Shown here piece by piece: positions 11,778 to 24,600 of a DNA stretch of 64,000 bases. Position 1 is the stretch's first letter, and each line of letters starts with the position of its first letter. A program made the position numbers and the translations under genes. Origin of the DNA: Trichaptum fuscoviolaceum (Eukaryota; Basidiomycota; Agaricomycetes; Hymenochaetales; Trichaptaceae); NCBI GenBank assembly GCA_910574455.1, contig CAJSYZ010000002.1, positions 1,265,671 to 1,329,670 of the forward strand, given 5' to 3'. The notes below the pieces were generated by a model, which saw only the letters and a program-made list of their open reading frames with translations, was not told the origin of the DNA and did not search any database.

Positions 11778-14649
11778 GGGAGTTGTTCATTTATGGTGTT
11801 CACATTGGGTTGCCTGCATCTACAAAAAGAATTTTCTTCAGTTATTGGTTCTTGCTCGTGAAATTCTGTAATATTAACTAGGTCGTTGTTTGCGATACAT
11901 CACTATCTGCGGTACCCCGTACATATACCGTCCTGGTTCTGCCTGGTAACCAGATCGTCTTAGAAGAGGAGAAGTACTGTGCATACATTTCAGTCGTGTA
12001 CAACTTCAAGTTGAACAAACCTTCTGTATGTGGTGTTGGACCGTGGGAACTCATGTGGGTCCAAACATACGTACTCTCTTCTCTTCGCAGTACTGTAATT
12101 CGACCATGACTTTTGGCGCGAGGATCCACGCACTTTAATGATGGACAAAACAGCACCAGAACACGGCGTAGTACACTGTACTGTAGAAAAGGGAGATGCT
12201 CACACATTTTGAAGGACAGAGAAAGCTCATCTGCAGTTTTACTTCACTTCAGGACTTGCTAGCTTTGCACTACCGGACGCCATACTCCAAGCACTCCTTT
12301 AACAGCAACAGTCATCTTCAGACGGGAAACGCATGGATAAGCATAGGGCCCCTTATCGACATATTTTGCGGGGTTTGGGTCAAGTTTGGAGGTCGAGACT
12401 CGAATGTTACATCAACGCCATAAGAAAGCCCAGTTCTTTAAAGGATGTCTGTGGCTCATATTTACCTTGTTGGCACCATGATTGCCGATCATAGATTCAT
12501 CGACATGATCTGCACCGAGCCACTAAGTCGGCAACGGGCCAGAGTAGATCAGAACAATTGGCCCCAGGATGTTTCCTGTTCGTAGTCGGCTGGATAGCAT
12601 GGATAAGAGCTTAGCCTAAGATGTGTTAGATGTCTCACCATTTGACTGGATCATGCGTTTCGCGGTCGCATTGAAAGCCTGTACAGCTATTGTTTATTCC
12701 TTTTCCCGCCTTTCCCTCCTGATTCTCGCCCTCTTATCACTCGGATCGCGATCGAATGTCGTTTCCCATTTATAACAGGTAAGCAACTATTAGTATTTAT
12801 TTTACCGTCTAGTTATCGTCTGAGGAAGGTGATTAACGTCTAGCATCGTTGAAGGCGACATCTTCAATTTCCCACGACGTTGGTCGGATTGGACGCTGTT
12901 TAGACATGGGTAACTCGTTATAAGAAAGTTGTACGGAAGACTCAGCGGAAGTACAAAGATGAATGTATGTCTTGAGCTTTCATTGGTCCGGACGTCCGGG
13001 TACTCTGTATAACGCAATGAATTCAGTTCGATGGAATTTTCCCCGATCGGTTCAGGGTCGGCTGTCCGTAGTAGCCTCATGTATACGTGCGGCCGGCTCC
13101 CCGACTCCCTCGCCACGAACTCAACGAATGTGAACAAGCATCAGACTTGACTTAATTATCGGATGTGCATCTGTCGTACGCCACAGACCCGAAAGTAGGG
13201 AGAGCGATAAGTACGAGGCGTGCGAGGATTTATTGTGGGAGGAAAGAGAGACTAACAGGGGGAAAACGGAGGTACTGAATGACTGGAAATGTAAGTTGTG
13301 CGGCCTTGTGGTAGGGATGCGAGGTCGCGAGTACGAACGAGTTTAGCTTCCGGGGAGGATCGACGAGGTGCGCTCATACGTTCTCCAAGCTTTAGGAGGT
13401 ACAGTCTCGGGGCGCGAAGATTCAGTCTTGGTGTAGCAGCCAGTGCTGGCAGCACTATTGTGGAATAAGATAGGGGTGGTTGTTATGAGCCGGCGTACAA
13501 TTATGCAATCATGATCATCATAGCGGTGATAATTATATTGAGAGCTCTCAAGTAGCGCTTCTGGATGCCTAAAAGTAGATCATTATTCCTTCCGTTACGG
13601 CAAAACGTACACCGCGTACTTATATCTATGGCATGAGAAGCGTTGGGGCGTAGTCCCGCTGCGCTTATTGAAACAGCGTTCAGGTCTCGACAAAGGTTCG
13701 AATCCTTTGTGTGCGCACACTGCGCATTGTATCTGTGTAGCATTTGACGATAAAAAAGACCTGAGGCATGAGCGTGCAAAATCGTTCGACATCATGCAGG
13801 TCAGTAGCAGATCAGAACGTAACAGAAGAAATGTAGTTTCGATTGTACCAGGCCTGTGAAAGAGCAATATAACAGGTGCACGAGGATAGATTAGAGCCTA
13901 TGATTGCAATCGTAATCAGCTGTAGTTGGTTGCCAATTGCGAGCTTCCGAAAGATCGGCACACATATAAGTTTATTGGTTGCCCCCAGAGATGACTTGAA
14001 GTACGAAAGCTCAAGACTCAAGGGATGAAAGTAATATAGAACGTGAAAAGGGCGTAAGATTAAGAAAGGCGATATTTGCTATAGATATGGAGATAAATCA
14101 GAAGAGAGATTGATGTGAGGGACTTATGGCCGGGTTGCGCCACTCGGATTTTGTTTGTCCGTGCTTGGCCGCCGTGCTGGACCTTAGGCCTGATCTGTGT
14201 TGAGCACGTCCTCTCACAACACTGTCTCGTCGCCGTCGACGTCGAGCACGCCCACAATTTTACCTCTGCTCACCGTTTTACACGGTGTGCACGATAGACT
14301 CACTGTCCTTCTTTGTATACATCTCATTGGTATGTTATTTTCTGTGTACTTCCCGACCATCGTCCTTTCTTTCACGGGCAATTGTGATTCTATTGGAGCT
14401 GATCCAAAACCGTCGCCTCCTTGTTATCTCTATCTCCAGGTTGCCTTCGTTCCTCTTTCCTCTCCTCAACTACAACGACCCTTATCCTGCTTCCATAGCC
14501 CAGTCATCAGTGCTGCAACTCGACGGGCTCGACGCTCGGTCGAACGGGCTTTGGACTCCGGTGGGATAAGAGACCAAAAATCACGTATCCCAAAACCATA
14601 AAGTAACGACTTCGTCGCGTCTCTTTCTCGCGCACGGTACGCGCCCTCG
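11778..14649. other. Gene-poor 2.9 kb region
   Basis: No convincing coding exon was found in this stretch. Short open frames show no family motifs and no splice-compatible neighbours. It contains a perfect 13-nt palindrome CAACTTCAAGTTG (12001-12013) and a tRNA-like T arm near 13692-13708 (listed separately). The last few hundred bases are pyrimidine-rich (many ctct/ttcc tracts), as is common just upstream of fungal start codons, and are probably promoter and 5' UTR of the scaffold gene at 14650. Confidence 0.5.
13640..13716 (+). other. tRNA-like relic (T-arm/B-box with possible Ser anticodon loop)
   Basis: AAAGG-TTCGAAT-CCTTT at 13692-13708 forms a perfect 5-bp T stem with a 7-nt loop and matches the RNA polymerase III B-box consensus GTTCRANNC. 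Some 20 nt upstream, CGCTT-ATTGAAA-CAGCG (13659-13675) can fold as an anticodon arm with anticodon TGA (Ser), followed by a longer variable segment as in serine tRNAs. However, one anticodon-stem pair is a T-C mismatch, no convincing D arm or A box is present, and no correctly spaced 5' acceptor strand pairs with GTGTGCG. It is better read as a decayed tRNA or tRNA-derived element than a working gene. Confidence 0.3.
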
Positions 14650-17600
14650 ATGGCCCTCGTCGCCGCACAGGACTGGCCGAAGTCGAACGATATGGACAGC
14701 AGGCAGCAGCGACCTCACTCCAACTCGCCGCTTTCCGCGGATGCAGCCGCACAGCAGGGCCCAGGAACCGGCGCGCCATCTCCGTACGCGCAGCACCAGT
14801 TGCACCAGCAACAACCTCAGCAGCAACAACAGGCCTACGGTTACCCGCATCCACAGTGGGGTATGATGAATGGTATGGGCATGAACAACATGGGCATGCA
14901 GATGGGAGGCATTGCGCCTGCTGGTTATTTTCCTCCAATGCAGTACTATCCCCAACATTATCCCCAACAAGCTGTTGGAAATCCACAGCACCAGATGCAG
15001 CAGATGCAGCAGGGTTCTCCCTATGGTACGCCGCCTCAGATGTTGGACCCGAATGCCCATCAATTTGCGCAATGGGCGTACCAGCAAATGATGTTCTCTG
15101 CACAGCAAGCTCAACAACTGTCCGTGCAACCCGTTGGTCCTCCTTCACAACAATCGGCTGGATCACCGACAAATACTCACCCATCGCGTTCAAGCCCTCT
15201 TTCGAATGCGAGCACGCCGTCGGGTGGAGATTATTACCAGAACGGGTCTCCATTCGTTCCACCCCAGAATAATGCCGGTAATCCAAACAATAGTCATACC
15301 CGATTCCAAGCAGGTCCTCCCTCATCCGTTGGGAGTCAGCAGAGTGGAACACCACCTGCAAACAATTATCAAGGCTTCCATCCCTACCGTCGTCCAGAAC
15401 GCGGGGATCGCGAACGTGATCGGCGCAATCAAGCGGATAACTCAGCAAACAATTCTGTACCATTTCGCCCACCCTATGCGCACGCGGATGCAGCAGGCAG
15501 TACATCCTCTGTAAACTCCACATCAAGTGCATCTCAGCGTTCTCGTACCAATTCAGGTACTTCAGGCGGTTCCGGCTCTGTTCGGGGCGCTAAGGGAGCT
15601 CCACTTCCAACCGCATCCTCGTCCTCATCTCACCACCAACAGCACACTCCCCGTGCACCTTCAACATCGTCTTCACAGGGATCTGCTCCCCGTTCTGTCT
15701 CATCTGCAAGCTCCACCTCTACTTCTACGCTTCCTACGGCGCCAGGATCGACGATTGCTAGACCGCCACAGAGGCCGTCTCCTCTTAGCCAAGGCTCGAC
15801 TTTCTCCGCCTCTGAACGCCGTAAATCGCGCGATGATAGCGATCTCGCTGCAATGTTAGCTGCGCAATCCCTAGACTCGAATGGCTCGTCTGCGATTGGG
15901 GCATCTATGGGCCATCGTGGCTCTCACGGTCTTAAAGGCAGACTACGCCGCGCTTTATCTTTCAATGCTGCAAACACCCTGCACGAGGAAGACGAGGACG
16001 AGGCTATTGCGGGTAAGAGCGCTAAGAAGAACAAGGGGAAGGAGACCTCAAACGCATCAGACACAGTTGTGGACGGGGAAGGTGAAGGTTTCGGCGACGA
16101 GGGCAGCAGCATGGCGACGAAGAAGACGAAAAAGAGCTTACGGTTGTTCAATGCCCGGTTCAACGCTTCGACAGACAACATCTCACTGTCGTCTACTGTC
16201 TCCTCGGCGTCAGTCATGATACGCAAACTTGGCTCTATGGGTCGTCTAGCTCGACGTAACTCGCTGGCTGGCATCACTAGCTTGTTCAAGGATAAGGAAA
16301 AGAATAAGGAGAAGGACAATGAAGCCAGTAAGAAGAATAAGGGCAAAGGAAGCAAGGCAGAGGCGAGTGTGTCGATGGTTACGGCAGAGTTGGACAAGTC
16401 GAGTGATTGGAGCGCGCCGGGCATGGAGGGACTTAGTCCTGCGGCTCGTCTTGCTCGTCAGCATACTCTCAAAAGCAATGCAGAAGCTGCGGCCCGTGCC
16501 AAAGCCCAAGCTGAAGCTCAGGCAGCGGCATCTGCTGCTGCGAGCAGTTCGTCAGGTCCCAATGGTGTCCCGACATGGGACCGAAACACCGCGACAAAGC
16601 ATGGCCAACAATCGCCTGCTTCAGGTGTCCGTGAGGACGGGATGCGGGTTGTCGTTGAGGATGATTCAGATGAGGACGATGACTTCCCAGCCGGCGGATT
16701 CAGCGGTCAGCGCGTTGCTGACGGTCATGAAGGCATCGGCTTCCACGACGATGATGGTAGCGGCAGCGACGAAGACAGTACTTGGCACGGGCATGCACAA
16801 CGGGAAGACGATGACGAGGATGTAACGATACGCATTGGTAATGGTGTTGGCGTCGCTGAGGTGGCTAATAGCGGTGGACATGGTGCGGAGGATGATGACA
16901 ATCTCGAAGAGCCCTGGGCGATGAATATCCGACGAAGCATCGAGCGAAGCCGCAAGCCAGCTAAGGGCATCCTGAAGAGTGAGTCTTCCAATTCTTATTT
17001 GCCTTTTGCATATTGTTTTTTTCAGCCCCTTGGCTACACTAATGTGATATGTTGAATGATTGTGAATGATCTATTGACACGTTTTTGTTCATAGATACCA
17101 ATTCGTTCAATCAAGGAACAATCATGGACCCGCCTAATCCTGCTTTCATCCACTCTCGTCTGCGTGCCAACTCCTACGACTCAGTGCCACAAAACCAACA
17201 TGAAGCAGGTCCTCTCGCGCATATCCCGCCATCGGACCCTGACTACATTGACGGCCTACAACGCCGTGCCTCACATCGTTCCAGTAGCTCGTCCATGACT
17301 GCGAAGGACTCCACACCGACTCTACCACCTCTCTCCTTTGACTCCGATTCATCGAGTGCCTCATCGGCTATCCACACCAATCTTTCGACGACCTCGACGA
17401 TGTCTTCGACTACCGTTACGACCGTTGTTCCTTCAGATACGAAGCATGGTGTTTTCAACCACCCAAACATGAATAGCTCAGAGCCTGTTCTGACGTCGAT
17501 GCAAACGGCAGCCCCACCCACGCTGGGTCACCGCTCCGTAACGTCGCCGGTTAAGCGCCTTGCTTTCGCAACTAACCTCAGCATCTACGATACATTCTCT

Positions 17601-17805
17601 CCCACTGCTTACGATCGCCGTAGCGAACCTGCGACTTGGAGTCGGTTAACACCGGCCTTGGCCCAGAAAATAAAAGAAGAACTTAATTCGTATAAAATGG
17701 AAGAGATGGAGGTACACTCCGCAAGTAGAATTCAGTACGTTTTACCCTTGTCTTCAACGGTTCTTATATACTCACCTCTTTATCAGCACGCAATTTTTTG
17801 TTTAA
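14650..17805 (+). CDS. Bni4/Afr1-like protein phosphatase 1-targeting scaffold
   Basis: Three exons (14650-16978, 17095-17734, 17787-17805) join in frame to about 995 residues. The first ~780 residues are low complexity: Gln/Met/Pro-rich, then Ser-rich, then alternating basic and acidic tracts. The conserved part is C-terminal: SPVKRLAFATNLSIYDTF, then YDRRSEPATWSRLTPALAQ, KIKEELNSYKMEEMEVH, and a tiny last exon giving HTQFFV. This order matches the C-terminal module of yeast Bni4/Afr1, septin-associated proteins that recruit the phosphatase Glc7. KRLAF could serve as a degenerate RVxF phosphatase-docking motif. The likely role is cell-wall or septum patterning at the cortex; this is inferred from the module only. 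Met15 (14692) is an alternative start. Confidence 0.72.
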
Positions 17806-18669
17806 AGTTGTGCATTGCAAAGACGACGGACTCTGACTCCCCATCTTTTTATTCTCTTTCTCACTCATCGCTTCTTATCTCCAACACAACGTACAATGAA
17901 AATAAACCGGAACAATATCATCGACTCATGGTACTTCATCGCATTTTCCCCAATCCCCCACCTCATCCATCTTCACCTCGCTTTCGGTACAAATCTACCT
18001 ATCAAATACCTCGTTACCCTTCTCATATCATCGCTGTAGACGACACTCTTTTCGTCTACGGCGAACATGCTAGTCGTTTAGGAAGCTTGCACCCTATACC
18101 CTAGTCATTCATCCCTGTAAGCACCCATTTTAACTTGGTTTTAAAAATTATCCCTCACAGTTTTTCTTAGTGGCATCTCGTTTCTCTTGTTATATTCGTA
18201 GGGCCATATACGACGTTCATTTGCACAACATTCCTTTCCATGCATTAAATTAATGCTTGAATACACCCGGTGCGATGCGTCGCTTGTTCTTTACAGGCTC
18301 CCTCACGTTTCCGATGGCTCCTCTTATTAGGTATTGCATGTACATTGTTGATATATATACTGCAATGCTCGCTGCGTAGGTGTGTTTGCAAAAAGAGTTA
18401 TGGCTTTATGCATATCTGTCTTGTTGTTTCCTTTATCCAATAATGCTTCTCTTGTAACTTAGGTGTTTATGACGCAACTCTTTTCCTTGATGGAAAGGCC
18501 ATCAAATTATCATTTCTGAAGTTGTGGTAGTGCGTATTGTTTGTGACAAAAGTACGTATATCTAGCCAAAATAGTAGTGACTGCAATATTCTACATAACG
18601 TGGTATGGTTCAGAGAGCTACCTACACGAGCCTGCCGAGAAAGAGAGAGAAGGTACAAATCCAAGCAAT
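17806..18669. other. Convergent intergenic region
   Basis: Lies between the stop codons of the scaffold gene (plus) and RPB1 (minus), so it should hold both 3' UTRs and poly(A) sites. It is T-rich on the plus strand. An open frame continues past the scaffold's stop in another phase, but it is pyrimidine-rich and shows no motif. Confidence 0.5.
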
Positions 18670-21600
18670 TTAGTCCCATGAAGGGGAAGTGGAGTATGTC
18701 GAATGGCGTGTATTGCCGTTCTGCGGAGAGTTCTGCGCTGGGCTCGATGGAGACCATTGCGGCGAAGTAGGACCTAAGAAAACATTGTCAGCAAAACAAT
18801 CGCGTCCGATTGAATAGATTGCTTACTGTATGCCGGAGATGCGGGAGCTGAACACCAATCTATCAGTCATGAAGGAGATGATGAACAAAATATAAGACCT
18901 ACAATAGGTAGGAGAGGCAGGGGAATACGCTGGAGAGGTAGGGGCTGCAAAGGTGCCAATGAGATATGAAACAGACGATAAAGGAGCTGGCTCACAATAT
19001 TTCGGTGAAGAGGGGGATTGAGGTGAAGTGGGAGAATACTTCGGAGATGCAGGGGAGTGGGACATCGGTGAAGCTGGATTAAAGGTTAACAAGTATATCA
19101 ACGCAATCACTCTTTTGCTTACTTGGTGAATCTGAAAGGAAAAAAAAATTAGTAAGATTATCCATGACTGTAGTGATGACATATGATAACTTACACCTCG
19201 GTGATGCCGGGCTAAAGGATGGACTCGTAGGAGAATACCGCGGTGACGTAGGGCTGAAGGATGGCGACTGCGGGCTGTACCTAGGCGACGTGGGAGAGAA
19301 GGATGGAGAAGTAGGAGAGTACCTAGGACTAGTTGGCGAATAGCTGGGTGATGTAAGTCCGAAAGCGGGCGAAGTAGGAGAGTAAGTCGGTGAAGTAGCG
19401 CCTCCGCCCTTATAGTAAGGCGATGTTGCGTACGGTGACGTGCCAAATGGTGAAGTCGCTCCCGCAAACGGTGATTGCGGGACGTAAGGAGATGTCGGAG
19501 AGTACGCATTGGGGGAACTCGGACTATATCCAGGTCCGGGAGACATTCCGCCAGCACCCATCGGACTTTGGCCAAATCCAAGGTAGTTAAATGTCTGGGG
19601 ATCTTCCCCTCCATTGCCCGCAAGAGGAGAGAAGGCCGCTTGCTCGCCCTTGAACGACATGTCGTTCGACCACGTTGGTGAGTTGCTGTCATAAGGTGTC
19701 ATTGCCACTTGACCAGGAGTTATTCCGCCGTCAGCTTGCGCAAACATCATTGCTTGGTTAGGAAGACGATGATCAACAATGACGTCCTTCATCATATCCA
19801 TGTCGAGGGCGACATCGAATGCACCAGTGCCCATAGGAGCCATTTGTCCGAACAAGACATTCTCTGCAACACCGTGGCAATCGTCTTTTTCGCCCACAGC
19901 AGCAGCCTCCATCAAAATTTCTACAGTCTCTTCGAATGAACACCTCATAAGAGCTCCCGTGTCAGCGCGATTAATGCCGTGGCGAGTAATGGCCATGAGC
20001 GAGCCACGCTGGGTCATCAGATCGCAGAGAAGTGCCAAATGTCGGTAGTTCACGTATGAACCGTCGAATTCGATGACGTTACGCAGCTCCTTCATGATTG
20101 CCGCGCGGGCTGCTTCAATACCCAAGACATTGAACACCTCCACACAGCTGTTCGAGTAAGTTCTTTTCCAATCAACACCGTCAATGCACATGACGGTCTT
20201 CAAATTGATACCGTCTGTCTCCAAGACCCACTCCTTCTCAGCCTTTGCGATTGACCCATCCGGCAAGACTGAAACTTTATCGTGCTCGAGAAGGAAGACA
20301 CGGTCGATGCCCTGGACACCACGAAGGCTGACGGAGTTCAGCATCGTGTTCTCGAGTTGCCTCAAGAAGATATCCTCTTCAAGTGTAGCCATACCGTCCT
20401 CGTCTTTGTCCGCCCCACCAAGAACACGACAACGAATGATAAGCTTTTCAGCATTGTCTTCGCTCCAGATAACAAACAGGTCGGTCTTGAAACTCTCTGC
20501 GATGCGTCCAGCGACATAGTGCATCTCGAGCTTTCTGTCGAGCATCTTTGCACGATCAAGTTCGAGACGGAGCAACCATGGTGACTGGAGGTGAAGCTTT
20601 GATTCAATCTCCTCATCCGGAATAGCGAAGAAAGCGTCAACGAATTCCTTGTCCTCCTCAATTATCGTAGAGCTGGGATCCGGATCGTACCAAATTTCCA
20701 CAGCGGCGGTTACCGTGCGAAGCGATGTGTAGGCCAGTTCTGTTTGCACAGCCTTCGCTCGTACGTCCACGGCGGCAATTTCAGGCTCCAAGTACACAGT
20801 TAAAGACGGGGTCTTGATATTGGTCGCAACGTTTATGATTTCCTTCAGACGTGGCACACCGAGAGTGACGTTCTTACTCGAGACACCAGCATAATGGAAA
20901 GTGTTTAGTGTCATCTGAGTCGCTGGTTCACCAATCGACTGAGCAGCAAGCGTACCGCACATTTCTCCCGGGTGAGCAACTGACTGGTTGAACTTCGTCT
21001 CAATCTCTCCCAATACCCAATCAAAGGCTTCTCGGTTAAGATGGTATTCTTCTAAGATGGGCCGAGCCGCGAGCGTGGCGCGAAGATGCATTCTGAATGC
21101 CAAGCTAGCGTTATTCGTTGCTTCCTTGCTGAGATAGTCATCACCGCGCACGACAATGAGACGTTCAGCTAGTTGCTGAACTCGCTCAATGATGTACACT
21201 GGATCTAGATCACTCGGTTTCCGACGGTCAATATGGAAGATCTGTGTCGCATTCTGAATGATGCGATTGAGGTTGACAGGTAGATAATGGTCAACGGTGT
21301 TATCGCGCCCTCGGAAGATGAAATCTCGCAAAAGTCGGCGATCCTCCACGAGTTGCGTATACTCTTCGTCTAGCTTCTCTTGGAGTTCCAGAGAAGAGTC
21401 ATCGATACCAACTTGAAGAACTCCAGGTAGGAAACCTCCCTTCGGATCTGTAACGTCAACGCGGTATTGATGCTCGAATTCTCGGTTGTTAAGACCGAAT
21501 GTCTTAATCGACTGGCGTTCAATGAAAGCACCGTCCATACCGTCTTCACCATAGACGAATTGGATTAGATCGCCTAAAGAGTTACGGACTGTTCCATCAT

Positions 21601-24600
21601 AGCAGACCATGACATCTTCCAATGCCTTGACTAAACGACGCTGGATGTATCCAGTCTCGGCTGTCTTAACGGCCGTATCAATTAGACCTTCGCGTCCAGC
21701 CATGGCGTGAAAGAAAAACTCTTGCGGTGTTAAACCGCGAAGATATGAGTTCTCCACGAAACCTCTCGCTTCGGGGCTAAAGTCATCCTTGGTGAAATGC
21801 GGAAGCGTTCTGTGTTTAAAGCCGAATGGAATGCGCTTGCCTTCCACAGATTGCTGACCGACACAGACAGACATCTGTGAAATGTTGATGAAAGAACCTT
21901 TCGAACCAGCAACCACCATCTGCTTGACGTTATTGTCCTCCTTCAAACTCTTCTGTGCGTATTGACCCGACTGATCACGAGCCAAATTGAGTTCGCGTTC
22001 CACGCGACTCTCAAAAGACTCGCGAATGGTCATACCAGGTGCAGCTTTGAGGTGATCGTGGTAAGCATCATCCACAACTTTCGCGACATTCTCCTTCCTC
22101 ATTTTAATCTGAGCAGTGATGTAGTCCATGGTCTTCTTATCAGCTACAGTATCTCCGATACCAATACTGAAGCCATTGTGAAACAACCAGTAGTTGACCA
22201 CCTGCTGAAGACCAGTGAATAGAGTGCGAGTTGCCTCTGGGCCCTTCTCTCGGAACACGACATGCACAAGACCACCCTGCGATGCACCGACAGTCTTTTT
22301 CTCCACAATCCCGAAGATTATTTCGCCATTCTCGATGAGCATACCATCATCAAAGACAGGGTTGGAGGATTTCGGATCCGGGTTACGATGGATGTTGATA
22401 CCCTTGGGTATACACATACTCAATATCTGCTTTCCCGTCCATAGTGGTTTAGGTTTTATGATCGCAGGTGTCGGAATTGAACCATCCCAGTTCGGAACCC
22501 ATAACAAAATGTTTTGCACCTGAGCCCAGTCCAAGAAAGAGTCTCGAAGGGTGAACTTGCGTACACCACACAAAGTGTCTTGCACAATACCCATGACTGG
22601 TTTGTTCGCCTGAGGAGATATGATCTGTCTCGGCACCCACGCGATTTGACTAAGCTCTGCACGCGTCTCCTCGCTCTGAGGAATGCTAAGAAACGATTAA
22701 TCACAAGGAAGCAGTGAAAGCAAGGGAGTACATACTGCATGTTCATCTCATCTCCGTCGAAATCGGCGTTATAGGGCGGTGTGACGGACAAATTAAGACG
22801 AAACGTCGAATAAGGCATAAGCCTAATGCGATGACACATCATGGACATCTTGTGCAGTGACGGTTGTCGATTGAACAACACATAGTCCCCGTCCTTAAGA
22901 TGACGCTCGACGATGTATCCGAACTCGAGTTGCGTTCTTCTGCTGTACCGCAAGTCTATACGTTCACCACTTTCGCGGATCACATAACGAGCTCCAGGGT
23001 ACTCTGAAGGACCGTTATTCACCAAGTCCTGAAGATAAGCAAAATTATACGGAGTGACTAGTACAAGTCCATCATTATGTGAATGTCCTTGATTGGATTC
23101 ACTGTAAATACTCACCTCGCTCCGGGTACGTCAAATTCATGGCGATGCTCTTCGGTACACCAACTTCGTCAAGCTCCAGATTAGGATCGCCGGTGATGAC
23201 CGTACGAGCCGAGAAATCTACACGTTTGCCCATCAAGTTGCCACGCAAGCGTCCCTCCTTTCCCTTTAACCGTGCACGAAGTGCCTTGATAGGCCGTCCA
23301 GACTTCTGCATCGCAGGGGGAATACCCGCGATGTCATTATCGATGTACGTGGCGACATGAAACTGTAGAATACACCAAGTCGCGATTGGTAAGTTGGTTA
23401 AAATGAGTTTCTTTCATACCCACCTGTAACAGCTGCTCGAATTCGTTGATGATATGAGCAGGTGCGCCTTCCTCCTCGCACCGCTGGACATTCGCTGACG
23501 CCTTGATAATGTCTCCAAGCTTGTAAGTCAAGTCATCTTCACTTCGCATCGCGCCACCATCTGTTGTCACACTTGGGCGCACGGGAGGTGGTGGTACCGG
23601 CATGACTGTCAGGATCATCCAATCTGGCCTCGCATACTCCTCCGACAACCCAAGCAATGCGATGTCCTCGTCGGTAATCTTCTTCAAAACGTTGTAGACC
23701 TCCGCAGGAGTGAATAACCGTTTCTCAGGCTGCGCAGCTTTGAACTCCTCGTCATCGTCGTTCTTTGATTTCTTGTACTGCAAAAACAGCTTCAAACCCT
23801 CCTTTCGAATTTGAGGTTGAATGTGACCGCAACCTCCGTGACCTTTCTTGGGCTCTTCAACGTGCTCCGCGCCCTCACCGTCTTCCTTCACTTCGTCCGC
23901 CTCGCAAATGGTCTTTCCCTTACAGTGGCCCCAAACAGCCGCCATACGGCTCTTTGGGTCACGGAATAATCGAAGCTTGTCTGCGAATGCAGGATCGGAC
24001 TAGTGATCGATTCAATCGATATGACGACGACAGAACATTGGATGCAGTGTAGTGCAATTCAATTGGGGTGAAATCAGATATGTGAATGAAAATGTCAGCA
24101 TCTTGTTATTCTCAGTAACCACTTTGTGCGGTTGGATTGGTCCAAACATGTATGAATAATGATACAGGGGGCAAGACAGTCGAGAATAGAGTGCGCTTAT
24201 CAGGTTCAATCCTTCAACACTGCGTTACAGTATGAAGGATTCCTGGCTGTCCAACATTGGCCAAAAGCAGCGTTTCACGGCCACTGTTGCCTTTCATTTT
24301 TTTTCGCACTCCTCGTTCAGCCCCCCATTTCACCCAGAACCGGTGGTCCAACCAACCTGCGGGACATATGGTAGCTAACATGGAGGCCATATGGCTCATC
24401 ATTCGATGTTAACCTATCCCCAGGTGGAAGAACGCCTCGATTGTCGAGGACAGCACAGCGGTACGGGATTGGGGTTCCCCATAGATTGTGGAGAGAGCCC
24501 CCAGAAAATTTGGAGTGTAGGGTGCGAAACGAGCAGAGGAATTCGGGAGACGGCACTTACAGTGTCGGCTTTTAGTCTCCCGCAATTTACACATATGCAT

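Noticed and set aside
14507..15532. 341-codon minus-strand ORF opposite the scaffold gene
   Set aside because: Antisense shadow of repetitive Gln/Ser/Pro coding sequence; no motifs, and the plus strand has a three-exon model ending in a recognisable conserved module.
24195..24240. tRNA gene suggested by GGTTCAATCC in the RPB1 intron
   Set aside because: No acceptor, D or anticodon arm at correct spacing; the motif is part of a simple hairpin.
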